From PS1 clade bacterium (lineage in GTDB: Bacteria; Pseudomonadota; Alphaproteobacteria; RS24): a DNA stretch of 25,079 bases. This document shows, piece by piece, positions 8,045 to 15,314 of this stretch (positions within the stretch are counted from its first letter, which is position 1; each line of letters opens with the position of its first letter). Position numbers and translations under genes: made by a program. The stretch is taken from NCBI GenBank assembly GCA_016779015.1, contig JADHOK010000008.1, forward strand, positions 1 through 25,079, written 5' to 3'. The notes under the pieces are model-generated. The model was not told the origin of the DNA and searched no databases. It was given only the letters and a program-made list of their open reading frames with translations.

Positions 8045-8064
8045 GTTTATACCTCCCAACGTGG

Positions 8065-8754
8065 CTATAGCGCAGATAAATACCCTGCTACGGTAGCTAT
8101 TTCCAGTTCTATCTTATCCAGTCGCGCTTGCGCCTCGGCGTCAACGCCCCACTCCTCCATCTGGTGCAAATCGTCCAGAAAGCCCAATTCATACGCCTGG
8201 CGCGGCGTGATATGCGCCTCGTCCAACGCCATAGGCAGTATGGCAGAGCCGAGCAGCGCCGCCAAATGCGCCAAACCGGTGAGGCGAAACGGCTCGTCCC
8301 CTGCCGCCGTGATAAAGCGCTGCCGATTGGCCTCGGGCTGCTGCACCGGCAAAATACCGGCCGTGACCGTCAGCGAAACATCGAAGCGCGATTTCGTCCA
8401 ATCGAGCAACGGGTCCCAGTTTTCCGCTTGTTTTTGCACCAACGTGTCGGGATGCTCGGCGCGATAGCACAATAAATCCGACATAATATAGGCGGCGAAA
8501 GCTGCCGCCGTTTCGGCGGGCAATTCGGCAACGCGGTCATGCGCTGTCGAGACCAGTCGCATAATCGGCATGGCGTGCGGATTAATCTCGTCTTGCTGCG
8601 CCTGCCATTCATCCGCCGTCATTTGCGCCAGCTTGTGTGTCGGCAGGTGCAATGGTTTTTTGGCCGGCGATTTTAATTCATGCGCATCCAGCAATACGAC
8701 AAAGCCGCTATCGCGCGCCTCAACGCGCACATCTTTATAAAAACGCTTGGCCAT
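8065..8754 (-). CDS. ATP12 family F1-ATPase assembly chaperone
   Basis: In the family's mitochondrial members, ATP12 binds the F1 alpha subunit during ATP synthase assembly; bacterial homologues are largely confined to alphaproteobacteria. The 229 residues carry the family pattern: MAKRFYKDV at the start, DEWQAQ with P59 and MP (48-63), SDLLCYRAEHPD (92-103), and WDPLLDW (113-119) followed by RF. There is no signal peptide, consistent with a cytosolic chaperone. It lies in a row with the HAD phosphatase and rluC upstream and pccBA downstream, at short spacing, so it is probably cotranscribed. No ATP synthase gene is in the window. Confidence 0.9.
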   Translation of the reverse strand: MAKRFYKDVRVEARDSGFVVLLDAHELKSPAKKPLHLPTHKLAQMTADEWQAQQDEINPHAMPIMRLVSTAHDRVAELPAETAAAFAAYIMSDLLCYRAEHPDTLVQKQAENWDPLLDWTKSRFDVSLTVTAGILPVQQPEANRQRFITAAGDEPFRLTGLAHLAALLGSAILPMALDEAHITPRQAYELGFLDDLHQMEEWGVDAEAQARLDKIELEIATVAGYLSAL

Positions 8755-8769
8755 AACAGTCAGGTCACT

Positions 8770-9432
8770 CTAAGGCTGAAACGCCGCCAGCAGGTCGTCG
8801 AGTTGTTGCGGCGTTGCGGCGATGGCGTCGGCGCCGGAATCTTCCAATTCATCGATGGTCTGATATCCCCAACCGACACCAATGGCCTGTGTGCCGGCCG
8901 CTTTCGCCATCATAATATCGAAACTGGTATCGCCGACCATAAGCGTCTGTTCGGGCGCGGCTCCGGTTTCGGCCATGGCGTCGAGCATCAGATCAGGGTT
9001 GGGTTTGCCCGGCCCATCATCGGCGCTTTTCAGAACCTGAAAATAGCGCCTTATGTCATAGGCATCGACCACGCGCTCCAAACCACGGCGCGATTTCATG
9101 GTGATGATACCGAGCAGCGTCTCATCCATACTGCCAAGTTTGGTAATCTGCTCGTGCATACCCTCAAACATCACTTGGCCGCGATCATCTTGCTGCACCA
9201 ATTGCTGATAAGTCTCACGATACACGTCGAGCATATTGATAATCTGGTCATCGGTGGCTTGCGGTGCGTGTCGGCGCATGGCGACATCGACCGGCAGGCC
9301 GACGGCGTAAAGAATATCGCGCCGTTCGGGTGCCGTGAAGTCGTGCGAGCTGAGCGCCGCTTCGGTCGCCGTGATGATGGTTTGCTGGCTATCAACCAGC
9401 GTCCCGTCACAATCAAAGACAATCAGTCTCAT
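8770..9432 (-). CDS. HAD-superfamily hydrolase, phosphoglycolate phosphatase-like
   Basis: A predicted cytosolic phosphatase of the haloacid dehalogenase fold, 220 residues. Motif I is DCDGTLVDS with nucleophile Asp7 and acid/base Asp9. An alpha-helical cap follows (about 17-90), which fits the PGP/beta-phosphoglucomutase subgroup. Motif II threonine is in ITMKS (Thr111), motif III lysine in GKPNPD (Lys143) and motif IV is VGDTSFD (166-172). The substrate cannot be read from the sequence; 2-phosphoglycolate, a nucleotide or a sugar phosphate are all possible. Only 3 bp separate its start from the rluC stop, indicating cotranscription. Confidence 0.9.
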   Translation of the reverse strand: MRLIVFDCDGTLVDSQQTIITATEAALSSHDFTAPERRDILYAVGLPVDVAMRRHAPQATDDQIINMLDVYRETYQQLVQQDDRGQVMFEGMHEQITKLGSMDETLLGIITMKSRRGLERVVDAYDIRRYFQVLKSADDGPGKPNPDLMLDAMAETGAAPEQTLMVGDTSFDIMMAKAAGTQAIGVGWGYQTIDELEDSGADAIAATPQQLDDLLAAFQP

Positions 9433-9435
9433 CCA

Positions 9436-10431
9436 TCAAGCCTCATCAAACCCAATATCGCCATCTTCCATATCGAAATTCAGCATCTCCCACGTCTCGG
9501 CCATATGGTCAGCCAGCGGTGCGCGACAGCTCAGCTCACCGCCCGAGGGATGCCGCATCTTAATCAATCGGGCGTGTAAGTGAAGTTTTTTCGGCAGAAT
9601 TCCGCCATATTCTTCGTTTTCCGTATCAACACGATATTTGCCATCGCCGACCAGTGGATGACCGATAGCGGCGGCGTGGGCGCGTATTTGATGCGTGCGT
9701 CCGGTAATCGGGCGGAAGGCCAGCCAGCTAAAACGCTGCCCAACCCGGGCGATTTCCATATAGTCCGTCTGCGCTTTCATCGCATCGGGATCGCCTTTCT
9801 CGACCGGCCTTACCCGCTCACCGCCATCGGCAGCAGCGCGCTTGGCCAACGGCACCATAATGTGTCCGCGCGGCGGCCGAGGTACCCCATACACCAAAGC
9901 CCAATAAATTTTTTCGGTCTCGCGATCGGCAAATTGACGGGTTAGAAATTGTGCCGCTTTGCGGTGGCGCGCCAGCAGCAACACACCCGATGTATCGCGG
10001 TCGAGGCGATGCACCAGACGTGGTGGCTCGGCGGCATCAAATTGCAGGGCCGGCAAAGCCGCATCGATATGAGTGGTCGTCTTACTGCCCCCCTGCACCG
10101 CCAGACCGGATGGCTTATTCAGCACAATCACGTCTTTGTCTTTGTGCAAAATGGCGTCGCGCAAGCGCTCAACAACAGCATCCGAGACGCTGACCGGACG
10201 CTCTGATTTGGCCGCGCCTTGTGGCGGCACTTCGGGCGGCACACGAACCGTGTGCCCTTTGGCGACACGTTCGGCCGCTTTGACCCGCTTGCCGTCGAGC
10301 CGCACCAATCCACGGCGCAACAGTTTTTCGAGACGCCCTTGCGTCAGCGCCGGGAAATGTTTGCGAAACCAACGGTCGAGGCGCAGGCCATCATCTTCGG
10401 CTTTGACTTTAATCTGGCGCACACCGGCCAT
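9436..10431 (-). CDS. rluC: RluC/RluD-type 23S rRNA pseudouridine synthase
   Basis: Converts specific uridines of 23S rRNA to pseudouridine. The 331 residues begin with an S4 RNA-binding domain (about 15-75) and continue with the RluA-family catalytic domain. That domain contains the signature HRLDRDTSG (141-149), whose Asp144 is the catalytic residue, and later GRTHQIR and HPLVGDGKY. A charged tail (FDMEDGDIGFDEA) closes the protein. The S4-plus-RluA layout fits RluC or RluD; the position after crcB and before ATP12 favours the RluC-like protein common in alphaproteobacteria, but the target uridines are inferred. Its ATG shares one base with the crcB stop (TGATG), indicating translational coupling. 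Confidence 0.9.
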   Translation of the reverse strand: MAGVRQIKVKAEDDGLRLDRWFRKHFPALTQGRLEKLLRRGLVRLDGKRVKAAERVAKGHTVRVPPEVPPQGAAKSERPVSVSDAVVERLRDAILHKDKDVIVLNKPSGLAVQGGSKTTTHIDAALPALQFDAAEPPRLVHRLDRDTSGVLLLARHRKAAQFLTRQFADRETEKIYWALVYGVPRPPRGHIMVPLAKRAAADGGERVRPVEKGDPDAMKAQTDYMEIARVGQRFSWLAFRPITGRTHQIRAHAAAIGHPLVGDGKYRVDTENEEYGGILPKKLHLHARLIKMRHPSGGELSCRAPLADHMAETWEMLNFDMEDGDIGFDEA

Positions 10432-10805
10432 CAGCCGGCCCTCAGTGCCATGAAGCCGAGAATGAAAGCCGCCACACCGCCAAACAGCGAGCCGCCGAGA
10501 TAAAGCGCCATGGCGGCCATATCGCGCTTCTCAATGAGCTGGAACAGATCCATTGAGAAAGTCGAGAATGTCGTGAAACCGCCCAATATGCCGACGGCGA
10601 GAAACAGTCGCAGCGCTTCATTGGGTGTGCTTTGCCGCGACAGCCAGCCAATCATCACCCCCATGAGTAGCGAGCCAAAAATATTGACGCTCAGCGTCGC
10701 CCACGGAAAGCCGGAAGTGGTTTTGAGCAATAATCCGGTGGCATAACGCGCGACCGCGCCCAGCGCGCCGCCGAAAGCTACCCAAATTATGGCCTGACCA
10801 CTCAT
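10431..10805 (-). CDS. crcB: Fluoride ion channel CrcB/Fluc
   Basis: A small inner-membrane channel that lets toxic fluoride leave the cell; the family works as antiparallel dimers. The 124 residues form four hydrophobic helices. They contain GGALGAVARY (12-21), the pore Asn41 in VNIFGS, and the Phe-rich GGFTTFSTFS (75-84) of the fluoride path. Three start codons are stacked (GTG, ATG, ATG at 10811 to 10803). I chose the last because the AAGGAG ribosome binding site lies 5 nt before it. The gene begins about 27 bp after the terminator of the ribosomal operon. No fluoride riboswitch is apparent upstream. Confidence 0.93.
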   Translation of the reverse strand: MSGQAIIWVAFGGALGAVARYATGLLLKTTSGFPWATLSVNIFGSLLMGVMIGWLSRQSTPNEALRLFLAVGILGGFTTFSTFSMDLFQLIEKRDMAAMALYLGGSLFGGVAAFILGFMALRAG

Positions 10806-10832
10806 CATCACTCCTTGGCGTCAATCTAGCAT

Positions 10833-10867
10833 AAAAAAAGGCACGAAAACGGGTGTTTCCGTGCCTT
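10833..10867 (-). terminator. Strong intrinsic terminator of the alpha (rpsM-rplQ) operon
   Basis: On the minus strand, AAGGCACGGAAAC and GTTTTCGTGCCTT form a 13-bp stem with one G-U pair and a 4-nt loop (ACCC), running straight into a run of seven T residues (10833-10839). It begins 19 bp after the rplQ stop codon. This is a textbook Rho-independent terminator. Confidence 0.93.
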
Positions 10868-10886
10868 ATTGAATTGGGGGGTCGCC

Positions 10887-11324
10887 TTAAGCGGTGGCAG
10901 CGGCGGCGACGGCTTCGCCTTCATCATCCACTTCAACCGGGCCGGAATCTTGGCCTTTGGCTTCCGTATCGCGGTCAACGAATTCGATGACCGCCATCGG
11001 TGCGCTGTCGCCAAACCGGAAACCGGCTTTCAGCACCCGCGTATAGCCGCCCTCGCGGGTGGCGTAGCGCTCGGCCAGCGTGTCGAACAGCTTGGCAGCA
11101 TATTTCTCTTCCGGCAGTTGCGCATAGGCGCGACGGCGCGCCGCCAAATCGCCTTTTTTGCCCAACGTCACCAGTTTTTCAACAAACGGGCGCAGCTCTT
11201 TGGCTTTCGGCAAAGTGGTGACAATCTGCTCGTGCTTAATCAGCGCGACAGCCAAATTGCCAAGCATCGCCTTGCGGTGGCTGCTGGTTCTGTTCAGTTT
11301 GCGTCCTGCTTTTGCGTGGCGCAT
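10887..11324 (-). CDS. rplQ: 50S ribosomal protein L17
   Basis: A large-subunit protein near the exit of the polypeptide tunnel. The N-terminus MRHAKAGRKLNRTSSHRKAM is the family hallmark. At 145 residues it is longer than the E. coli protein (127) because of an acidic then Ala-rich tail from about residue 119 (PVEVDDEGEAVAAAATA); an extended L17 is common in alphaproteobacteria. GGAG lies 7 nt before the ATG. It is the last gene of the alpha operon, 28 bp after rpoA, and is followed by the terminator at 10833-10867. Confidence 0.97.
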   Translation of the reverse strand: MRHAKAGRKLNRTSSHRKAMLGNLAVALIKHEQIVTTLPKAKELRPFVEKLVTLGKKGDLAARRRAYAQLPEEKYAAKLFDTLAERYATREGGYTRVLKAGFRFGDSAPMAVIEFVDRDTEAKGQDSGPVEVDDEGEAVAAAATA

Positions 11325-11352
11325 AACGGCACTCCTCTAAGCCTTTTAGGCC

Positions 11353-12372
11353 TTAAAAATTCTCTTCGAACTTCCTGGCAAGCTCTTCAATGTTTTCCGG
11401 CGGCCAGTTCGGCACATCCATTCCAAGGTGCAGACCCATTTCGCCCAGCACTTCTTTGATTTCGTTCAGCGATTTGCGACCAAAATTCGGCGTCCGCAGC
11501 ATCTCGCCTTCCGACTTCTGAATCAGGTCGCCAATATAAACAATATTGTCGTTCTTCAGGCAGTTGGCCGAACGCACAGACAATTCCAGCTCGTCGACTT
11601 TTTTCAACAGCGCGGCAGAGAAACCGGTTTCCTCAATCGCCGAGGTGTCGTCCACTTGAACTTCGGGCTCCTCGAAATTGATGAAGCTCTGCAGTTGGTC
11701 TTGCAGAATACGGGCCGACAGCGCCAACGCATCTTCCGGCGTCACTGTGCCATTGGTCTCAATATCCATGGTCAGTTTGTCGTAATCGAGCACTTGGCCT
11801 TCGCGCGTATTCTCAACATTGTAAGAGACGCGGCGCACCGGGCTGTAAAGACTATCGACCGGAATCATGCCGATGGGCGAATCTTCGGGACGATTTTTCT
11901 CAGCCGGCACATAACCGGCACCGGTATTGATGGTAAATTCGAAACGCACTTCAGCGCCATCATCCAATGTGCACAGCACCAAATCCGGATTGTGAATGGT
12001 CACATTGGCATTTTCTTCAATGTCACCGGCGGTAACAACGCCCGGGCCTTTTTTGCTCAGCGTCAGACGCTTGGGGCCTTCGGCATCCATAGACAGCGCC
12101 ATTTTCTTGATGTTCAGCACCACATCGGTGACGTCTTCGCGCACACCGGCAATGGAGGAGAACTCATGCAGCACGCCGTCGATTTGAACGGCGGTGACCG
12201 CCGCGCCTTGTATCGACGACAGCAGCACACGGCGCAGCGCATTACCCAAAGTCAGACCGAAGCCGCGCTCCAGCGGTTCAGCGACAATGCGCGCTTCGCG
12301 CAGCTCGTCATGGCCGGGGATAATATCCAGCTTGGTGGGTTTAATCAGTTCGTGCCAGTTTTTTTGGATCAC
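11353..12372 (-). CDS. rpoA: DNA-directed RNA polymerase alpha subunit
   Basis: Forms the dimer on which RNA polymerase assembles; its C-terminal domain contacts UP elements and activators. The 339 residues show the N-terminal dimerisation domain (about 1-235, with GNALRRVLLSS), a linker and the alpha-CTD (about 255-325). The DNA-contact residues match E. coli: RSANCLK with Arg267 (E. coli Arg265) and NFGRKS at 296-301. The start is GTG, with AGAGG placed 7 nt upstream. It lies 66 bp after rpsK and 28 bp before rplQ. Confidence 0.98.
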   Translation of the reverse strand: MIQKNWHELIKPTKLDIIPGHDELREARIVAEPLERGFGLTLGNALRRVLLSSIQGAAVTAVQIDGVLHEFSSIAGVREDVTDVVLNIKKMALSMDAEGPKRLTLSKKGPGVVTAGDIEENANVTIHNPDLVLCTLDDGAEVRFEFTINTGAGYVPAEKNRPEDSPIGMIPVDSLYSPVRRVSYNVENTREGQVLDYDKLTMDIETNGTVTPEDALALSARILQDQLQSFINFEEPEVQVDDTSAIEETGFSAALLKKVDELELSVRSANCLKNDNIVYIGDLIQKSEGEMLRTPNFGRKSLNEIKEVLGEMGLHLGMDVPNWPPENIEELARKFEENF

Positions 12373-12438
12373 AGTGTCACCTCTTCAATCAGTTATCGCT
12401 AATGGTGCGCCGTCAGGCTCAACCGCTTCAGACGCGCC

Positions 12439-12828
12439 TTAAACGCGGCGTCGCTTGGGCGGGCGGCAACCATTATGCGGAATCGGAGTTACATCACAGA
12501 TCGATGTGATGGTAAAACCGGCGGCTTGTAGAGCGCGCAAAGCGCTCTCGCGACCCGAACCGGGACCGCGAACATTGACTTCCAGCGTTTTCACGCCGTG
12601 CTCCATGGCCTTGCGACCTGCATCCTCGGCCGCAACCTGCGCGGCATAGGGTGTCGATTTGCGCGAGCCCTTAAAGCCCATAGAGCCGGCCGAAGACCAG
12701 CTAATGGCATTGCCCTGTGCATCGGTAATGGTGATCAGCGTATTGTTGAAAGTCGAATTGACATGGGCCACGCCGGAGGTGATGTTTTTGCGCTCGCGGC
12801 GGCGGACTCGGGTATTTTCGTTTGCCAT
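12439..12828 (-). CDS. rpsK: 30S ribosomal protein S11
   Basis: A small-subunit platform protein next to the mRNA exit region. The 129 residues include GVAHVNSTFNNT near the N-terminus and end in the diagnostic basic tail IPHNGCRPPKRRRV. Length equals that of E. coli. AGGA lies 8 nt before the ATG. It is the second gene of the alpha operon, 18 bp after rpsM; the 66-bp gap to rpoA contains no clear hairpin or promoter. As in other alphaproteobacteria, rpsD (S4) does not follow it. Confidence 0.97.
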   Translation of the reverse strand: MANENTRVRRRERKNITSGVAHVNSTFNNTLITITDAQGNAISWSSAGSMGFKGSRKSTPYAAQVAAEDAGRKAMEHGVKTLEVNVRGPGSGRESALRALQAAGFTITSICDVTPIPHNGCRPPKRRRV

Positions 12829-12846
12829 TTACTGTTTCCTCTCGCG

Positions 12847-13215
12847 CTACTGCTTCTTGCCGGCGATGGCTTTAGCCGGGCCTTTGCGCGTGCGTGCATT
12901 GGTGTGTGTACGTTGGCCGCGCACCGGCAGATTGCGACGGTGGCGCAAACCACGATAAATGCCCATATCGAGCAGACGTTTGATATTCATCGAGGTGTCG
13001 CGGCGCAAATCGCCTTCCACCATGTAATCCGCGTCGATTGTCTCGCGAATTTGAATAACATCGGCATCGCTCAATTCATTGACGCGACGTTCCGCCGGAA
13101 TACCGACTTTTTCGCAAATTTCCTTCGCCTTGGTATCGCCAATCCCATGAATATAGGTCAGGGCAATCACCACGCGTTTGGCGGTCGGAATGTTAACACC
13201 AGCTATACGAGCCAC
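12847..13215 (-). CDS. rpsM: 30S ribosomal protein S13
   Basis: A small-subunit head protein that contacts the P-site tRNA and the intersubunit bridge. The 122 residues show IAGVNIP, the helix-hairpin-helix IHGIGDTKA and the basic C-terminal block RGLRHRRNLPVRGQRTHTNA. The start is GTG, supported by AGGAG 6 nt upstream. It opens the alpha operon behind its own promoter at 13318-13345 and a roughly 95-nt structured leader. The small gene rpmJ (L36), which sits between secY and rpsM in E. coli, is absent, and adk takes that place. Confidence 0.97.
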   Translation of the reverse strand: MARIAGVNIPTAKRVVIALTYIHGIGDTKAKEICEKVGIPAERRVNELSDADVIQIRETIDADYMVEGDLRRDTSMNIKRLLDMGIYRGLRHRRNLPVRGQRTHTNARTRKGPAKAIAGKKQ

Positions 13216-13221
13216 TTGCTT

Positions 13222-13311
13222 CTCCTTTTCGCCGTCCCCGGCGCTGCTGAACCTTATAAAAAGCCAGCAATTCTGCGATTTTTACCGATTTTCGAGGTTC
13301 GCCTCTCGGAA
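13222..13311 (-). promoter_or_regulatory. Structured 5' leader of the rpsM (alpha) operon
   Basis: Between the predicted transcription start (about 13311) and the rpsM GTG, three short hairpins can form on the minus strand: GAGG-CGAA-CCTC (13294-13305); TGCTG/CAGCA (13245-13249 with 13265-13269) around an inner CTT/AAG; and CGCCG-GGGA-CGGCG (13230-13243). The last is a 5-bp GC stem with a GNRA-type loop, ending 3 nt before the AGGAG ribosome binding site. Such a leader could be an autoregulatory site for a ribosomal protein, but that is inference. Confidence 0.4.
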
Positions 13312-13317
13312 GCGCGA

Positions 13318-13345
13318 ATTATATGAATTTCGCCCCGCCAGTCAA
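13318..13345 (-). promoter_or_regulatory. Near-consensus sigma-70 promoter of the alpha operon
   Basis: On the minus strand TTGACT (13340-13345, 5/6 of consensus) and TATAAT (13318-13323, 6/6) are separated by 16 bp. It lies in the 174-bp gap between adk and rpsM, the only large gap in the ribosomal cluster. The start point would be near 13311, about 95 nt before rpsM. Confidence 0.85.
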
Positions 13346-13359
13346 CTGCAAACCACCGC

Positions 13360-13384
13360 AAAACATTGTAAAACATTGTAAAAC
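13360..13384 (-). repeat. 10-bp tandem repeat with phased T-tracts (UP-element-like)
   Basis: The plus strand reads two exact copies of AAAACATTGT followed by AAAAC, so three A4 tracts (T4 on the transcribed minus strand) start exactly 10 bp apart at 13360, 13370 and 13380. They lie about 49-73 bp upstream of the predicted rpsM transcription start. This is where helically phased A-tracts can bend DNA or bind the RNA polymerase alpha-CTD. The repeat ends 5 bp from the adk stop codon. Confidence 0.7.
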
Positions 13385-13389
13385 CGCGA

Positions 13390-13965
13390 TTAAATCTCCT
13401 TCAACACAGCATTAATTTGCTGCGTCACCTCATCCATTTCCTGCATCCCATCCAGCGTCTTCAAAATGCCTTTCGAGGCATAAAATTCGGCCACCGGGGC
13501 AGTTTGTTCCTCATAAACACGCAGCCGGTGCTGCAATGCTTCTTCCGTATCGTCTTCGCGCGGGCCGTCCGCGCTTTCTTCGGCGCGCTTCAAAATGCGC
13601 CCGATCAGCACCTCAGGGTCAACCGCCAATTCGATAACCCCGTCCAGCGCGATTGCTTTTTCTACCAGCATGGCGTCCAGCGCTTTGGCTTGCGCGACAT
13701 TGCGGGGAAAACCGTCAAGGATGAAACCGTTTTTGCAGTCATCTTCCTCAATTCGGTCAGAAATAATACTGACGACCACTTCATCGGGCACCAAATCGCC
13801 GCGCGCCATAATATCTTTGGCCTGTTTGCCGATATCGGTCTCCGCTGCCACGGCGGCGCGCAGCATATCACCGGTCGAAAGCTGACGAATATCGTAAGCG
13901 TCTTCGATGCGCTGCGCTTGCGTGCCTTTACCGGCACCGGGGGGGCCAAGAAAAACCAGTTTCAT
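13390..13965 (-). CDS. adk: Adenylate kinase (short, Zn-free LID)
   Basis: Interconverts ATP plus AMP and two ADP in the cytosol. The 191 residues start with the P-loop GPPGAGKGT (7-15), followed by STGDMLR of the AMP site, DGFPR (84-88) and a short LID region (about 123-138, KRAEESADGPREDD) lacking the four-cysteine zinc finger. The compact form is usual in alphaproteobacteria. Its ATG overlaps the secY stop codon as ATGA, so it belongs to the spc transcript. The gap after it holds the alpha-operon promoter. Confidence 0.97.
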   Translation of the reverse strand: MKLVFLGPPGAGKGTQAQRIEDAYDIRQLSTGDMLRAAVAAETDIGKQAKDIMARGDLVPDEVVVSIISDRIEEDDCKNGFILDGFPRNVAQAKALDAMLVEKAIALDGVIELAVDPEVLIGRILKRAEESADGPREDDTEEALQHRLRVYEEQTAPVAEFYASKGILKTLDGMQEMDEVTQQINAVLKEI

Positions 13966-15293
13966 CGCCGTTTGCCCCCAAGCTTCGATTTCTTGATGAG
14001 ACCTTCATATTGATGCGCGAACAAATGCCCCTGCACCTGCCCTACCGTGTCCATGGTCACATTGACGACGATGAGCAGCGACGTGCCGCCGAAATAAAAC
14101 GGCACATTATAGGCATTGATGAGCATTTCCGGCAGCAGACAGACCGCCGTCAGATATAGCGCGCCGACAAGCGTCAGGCGGGTCAGCACATGGTCGATAT
14201 ATTCAGCCGTGCGCGCGCCCGGACGAATGCCTGGAATGAAGCCGCCATAGCGCTTCAGATTATCCGCCGTATCGTTCGGGTTGAAAACGATAGAGGTATA
14301 GAAGAAACAGAAAAAGATAATGCCCGCCGCGTAAAGCGCCATATAGGCCGGTTGGCCACGGCCCAACAGCGCCGCTACCGTGCCCAGCGCGCCGCCCGAA
14401 GCGTCGCCTGAGAAATTGGCCAGTGTGATCGGCATCAGCAGCAGCGAGGAAGCGAAAATCGGCGGAATAACACCGGCCGTATTGAGCTTGAGCGGCAGGT
14501 GCGAGTTATCGCCCTGCGCCATACCGGCTGCGGTTTGGCGTTTCGGGTATTGCACCAGAAGACGACGCTGCGCGCGCTCCATGAAAACGATGAAAGCGAT
14601 GACCACGACGACCATAATAATCAGCGCCAGAATGATGAACGTTGAAAGCGCGCCTTGGCGTCCAAGCTCCAGCGTGCCGGCCAGTGCGCTCGGCAATTCA
14701 GCCACGATACCGGCGAAGATAATCAGTGAAATGCCATTGCCGACGCCGCGCGAGGTCACTTGCTCGCCCAGCCACATCAGGAATACCGTGCCACCTACGA
14801 GGGTGATAACGGCGCTGGCGCGGAAGAAGAAACCGGGCTCAACGACCACGCCCTGCGCGCCCTCAAGGCCGATGGCAATGCCATAGCCCTGCACCGCCGC
14901 GAGAAACACCGTGCCGTAGCGCGTATATTGGTTGATTTGCTTGCGACCCGACTCGCCTTCTTTCTTGAGCTGCTCAAGACGCGGCACCACTGAAGTCAGA
15001 AGCTGGATAACAATCGAGGCCGTGATATACGGCATGATGTTGAGGGCAAAAATCGCCATCCGCCCAACCGCGCCACCGGCGAACATGTTGAACATGCCGA
15101 TAATGCCGGATTGCTGCTGGCTAAACACCGCCTGCAAAGCCTGCGGGTCGATGCCGGGCAGCGGAATATAAGTGCCGAGCCGATAGACCAAAAGCGCACC
15201 CAGCGTGAACCAGATGCGTTTTTTCAACTCATCAGCCGTGCGAAAGGCTGAGAAGCTGAGATTGGCAGCGAGCTGTTCGGCAGCTGAAGCCAT
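13962..15293 (-). CDS. secY: Protein translocase subunit SecY
   Basis: Central channel subunit of the SecYEG translocon in the inner membrane. The 443 residues form ten hydrophobic helices. Characteristic segments are YRLGTYIPLPGID in the first helix region, FNMFAGGAVGRMAIFALNI near the plug and second helix, and the cytosolic loop with GGFIPGIRPG used in ribosome and SecA binding. A basic tail (KKSKLGGKRR) ends the protein. It lies 21 bp after rplO and overlaps adk by 4 bases. Confidence 0.98.
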   Translation of the reverse strand: MASAAEQLAANLSFSAFRTADELKKRIWFTLGALLVYRLGTYIPLPGIDPQALQAVFSQQQSGIIGMFNMFAGGAVGRMAIFALNIMPYITASIVIQLLTSVVPRLEQLKKEGESGRKQINQYTRYGTVFLAAVQGYGIAIGLEGAQGVVVEPGFFFRASAVITLVGGTVFLMWLGEQVTSRGVGNGISLIIFAGIVAELPSALAGTLELGRQGALSTFIILALIIMVVVVIAFIVFMERAQRRLLVQYPKRQTAAGMAQGDNSHLPLKLNTAGVIPPIFASSLLLMPITLANFSGDASGGALGTVAALLGRGQPAYMALYAAGIIFFCFFYTSIVFNPNDTADNLKRYGGFIPGIRPGARTAEYIDHVLTRLTLVGALYLTAVCLLPEMLINAYNVPFYFGGTSLLIVVNVTMDTVGQVQGHLFAHQYEGLIKKSKLGGKRR

Positions 15294-15314
15294 GTATCGG
15301 TCTCCTGTCCGCTG

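Noticed and set aside
10806..10886. Fluoride riboswitch ahead of crcB
   Set aside because: The gap is only 81 bp and is taken up by the rplQ terminator. I see no crcB-motif pseudoknot sequence.
13360..13384. Repeat AAAACATTGT as the start of a CRISPR or mobile-element end
   Set aside because: Only 2.5 contiguous 10-bp copies with no spacers, no target-site duplication and no transposase nearby. A promoter-associated phased A-tract explains it better.
13216..13389. A missing rpmJ (L36) gene between secY/adk and rpsM
   Set aside because: I looked for a short Cys-containing basic frame typical of L36 in this gap and saw none; the gap holds only the promoter, phased repeat and leader.
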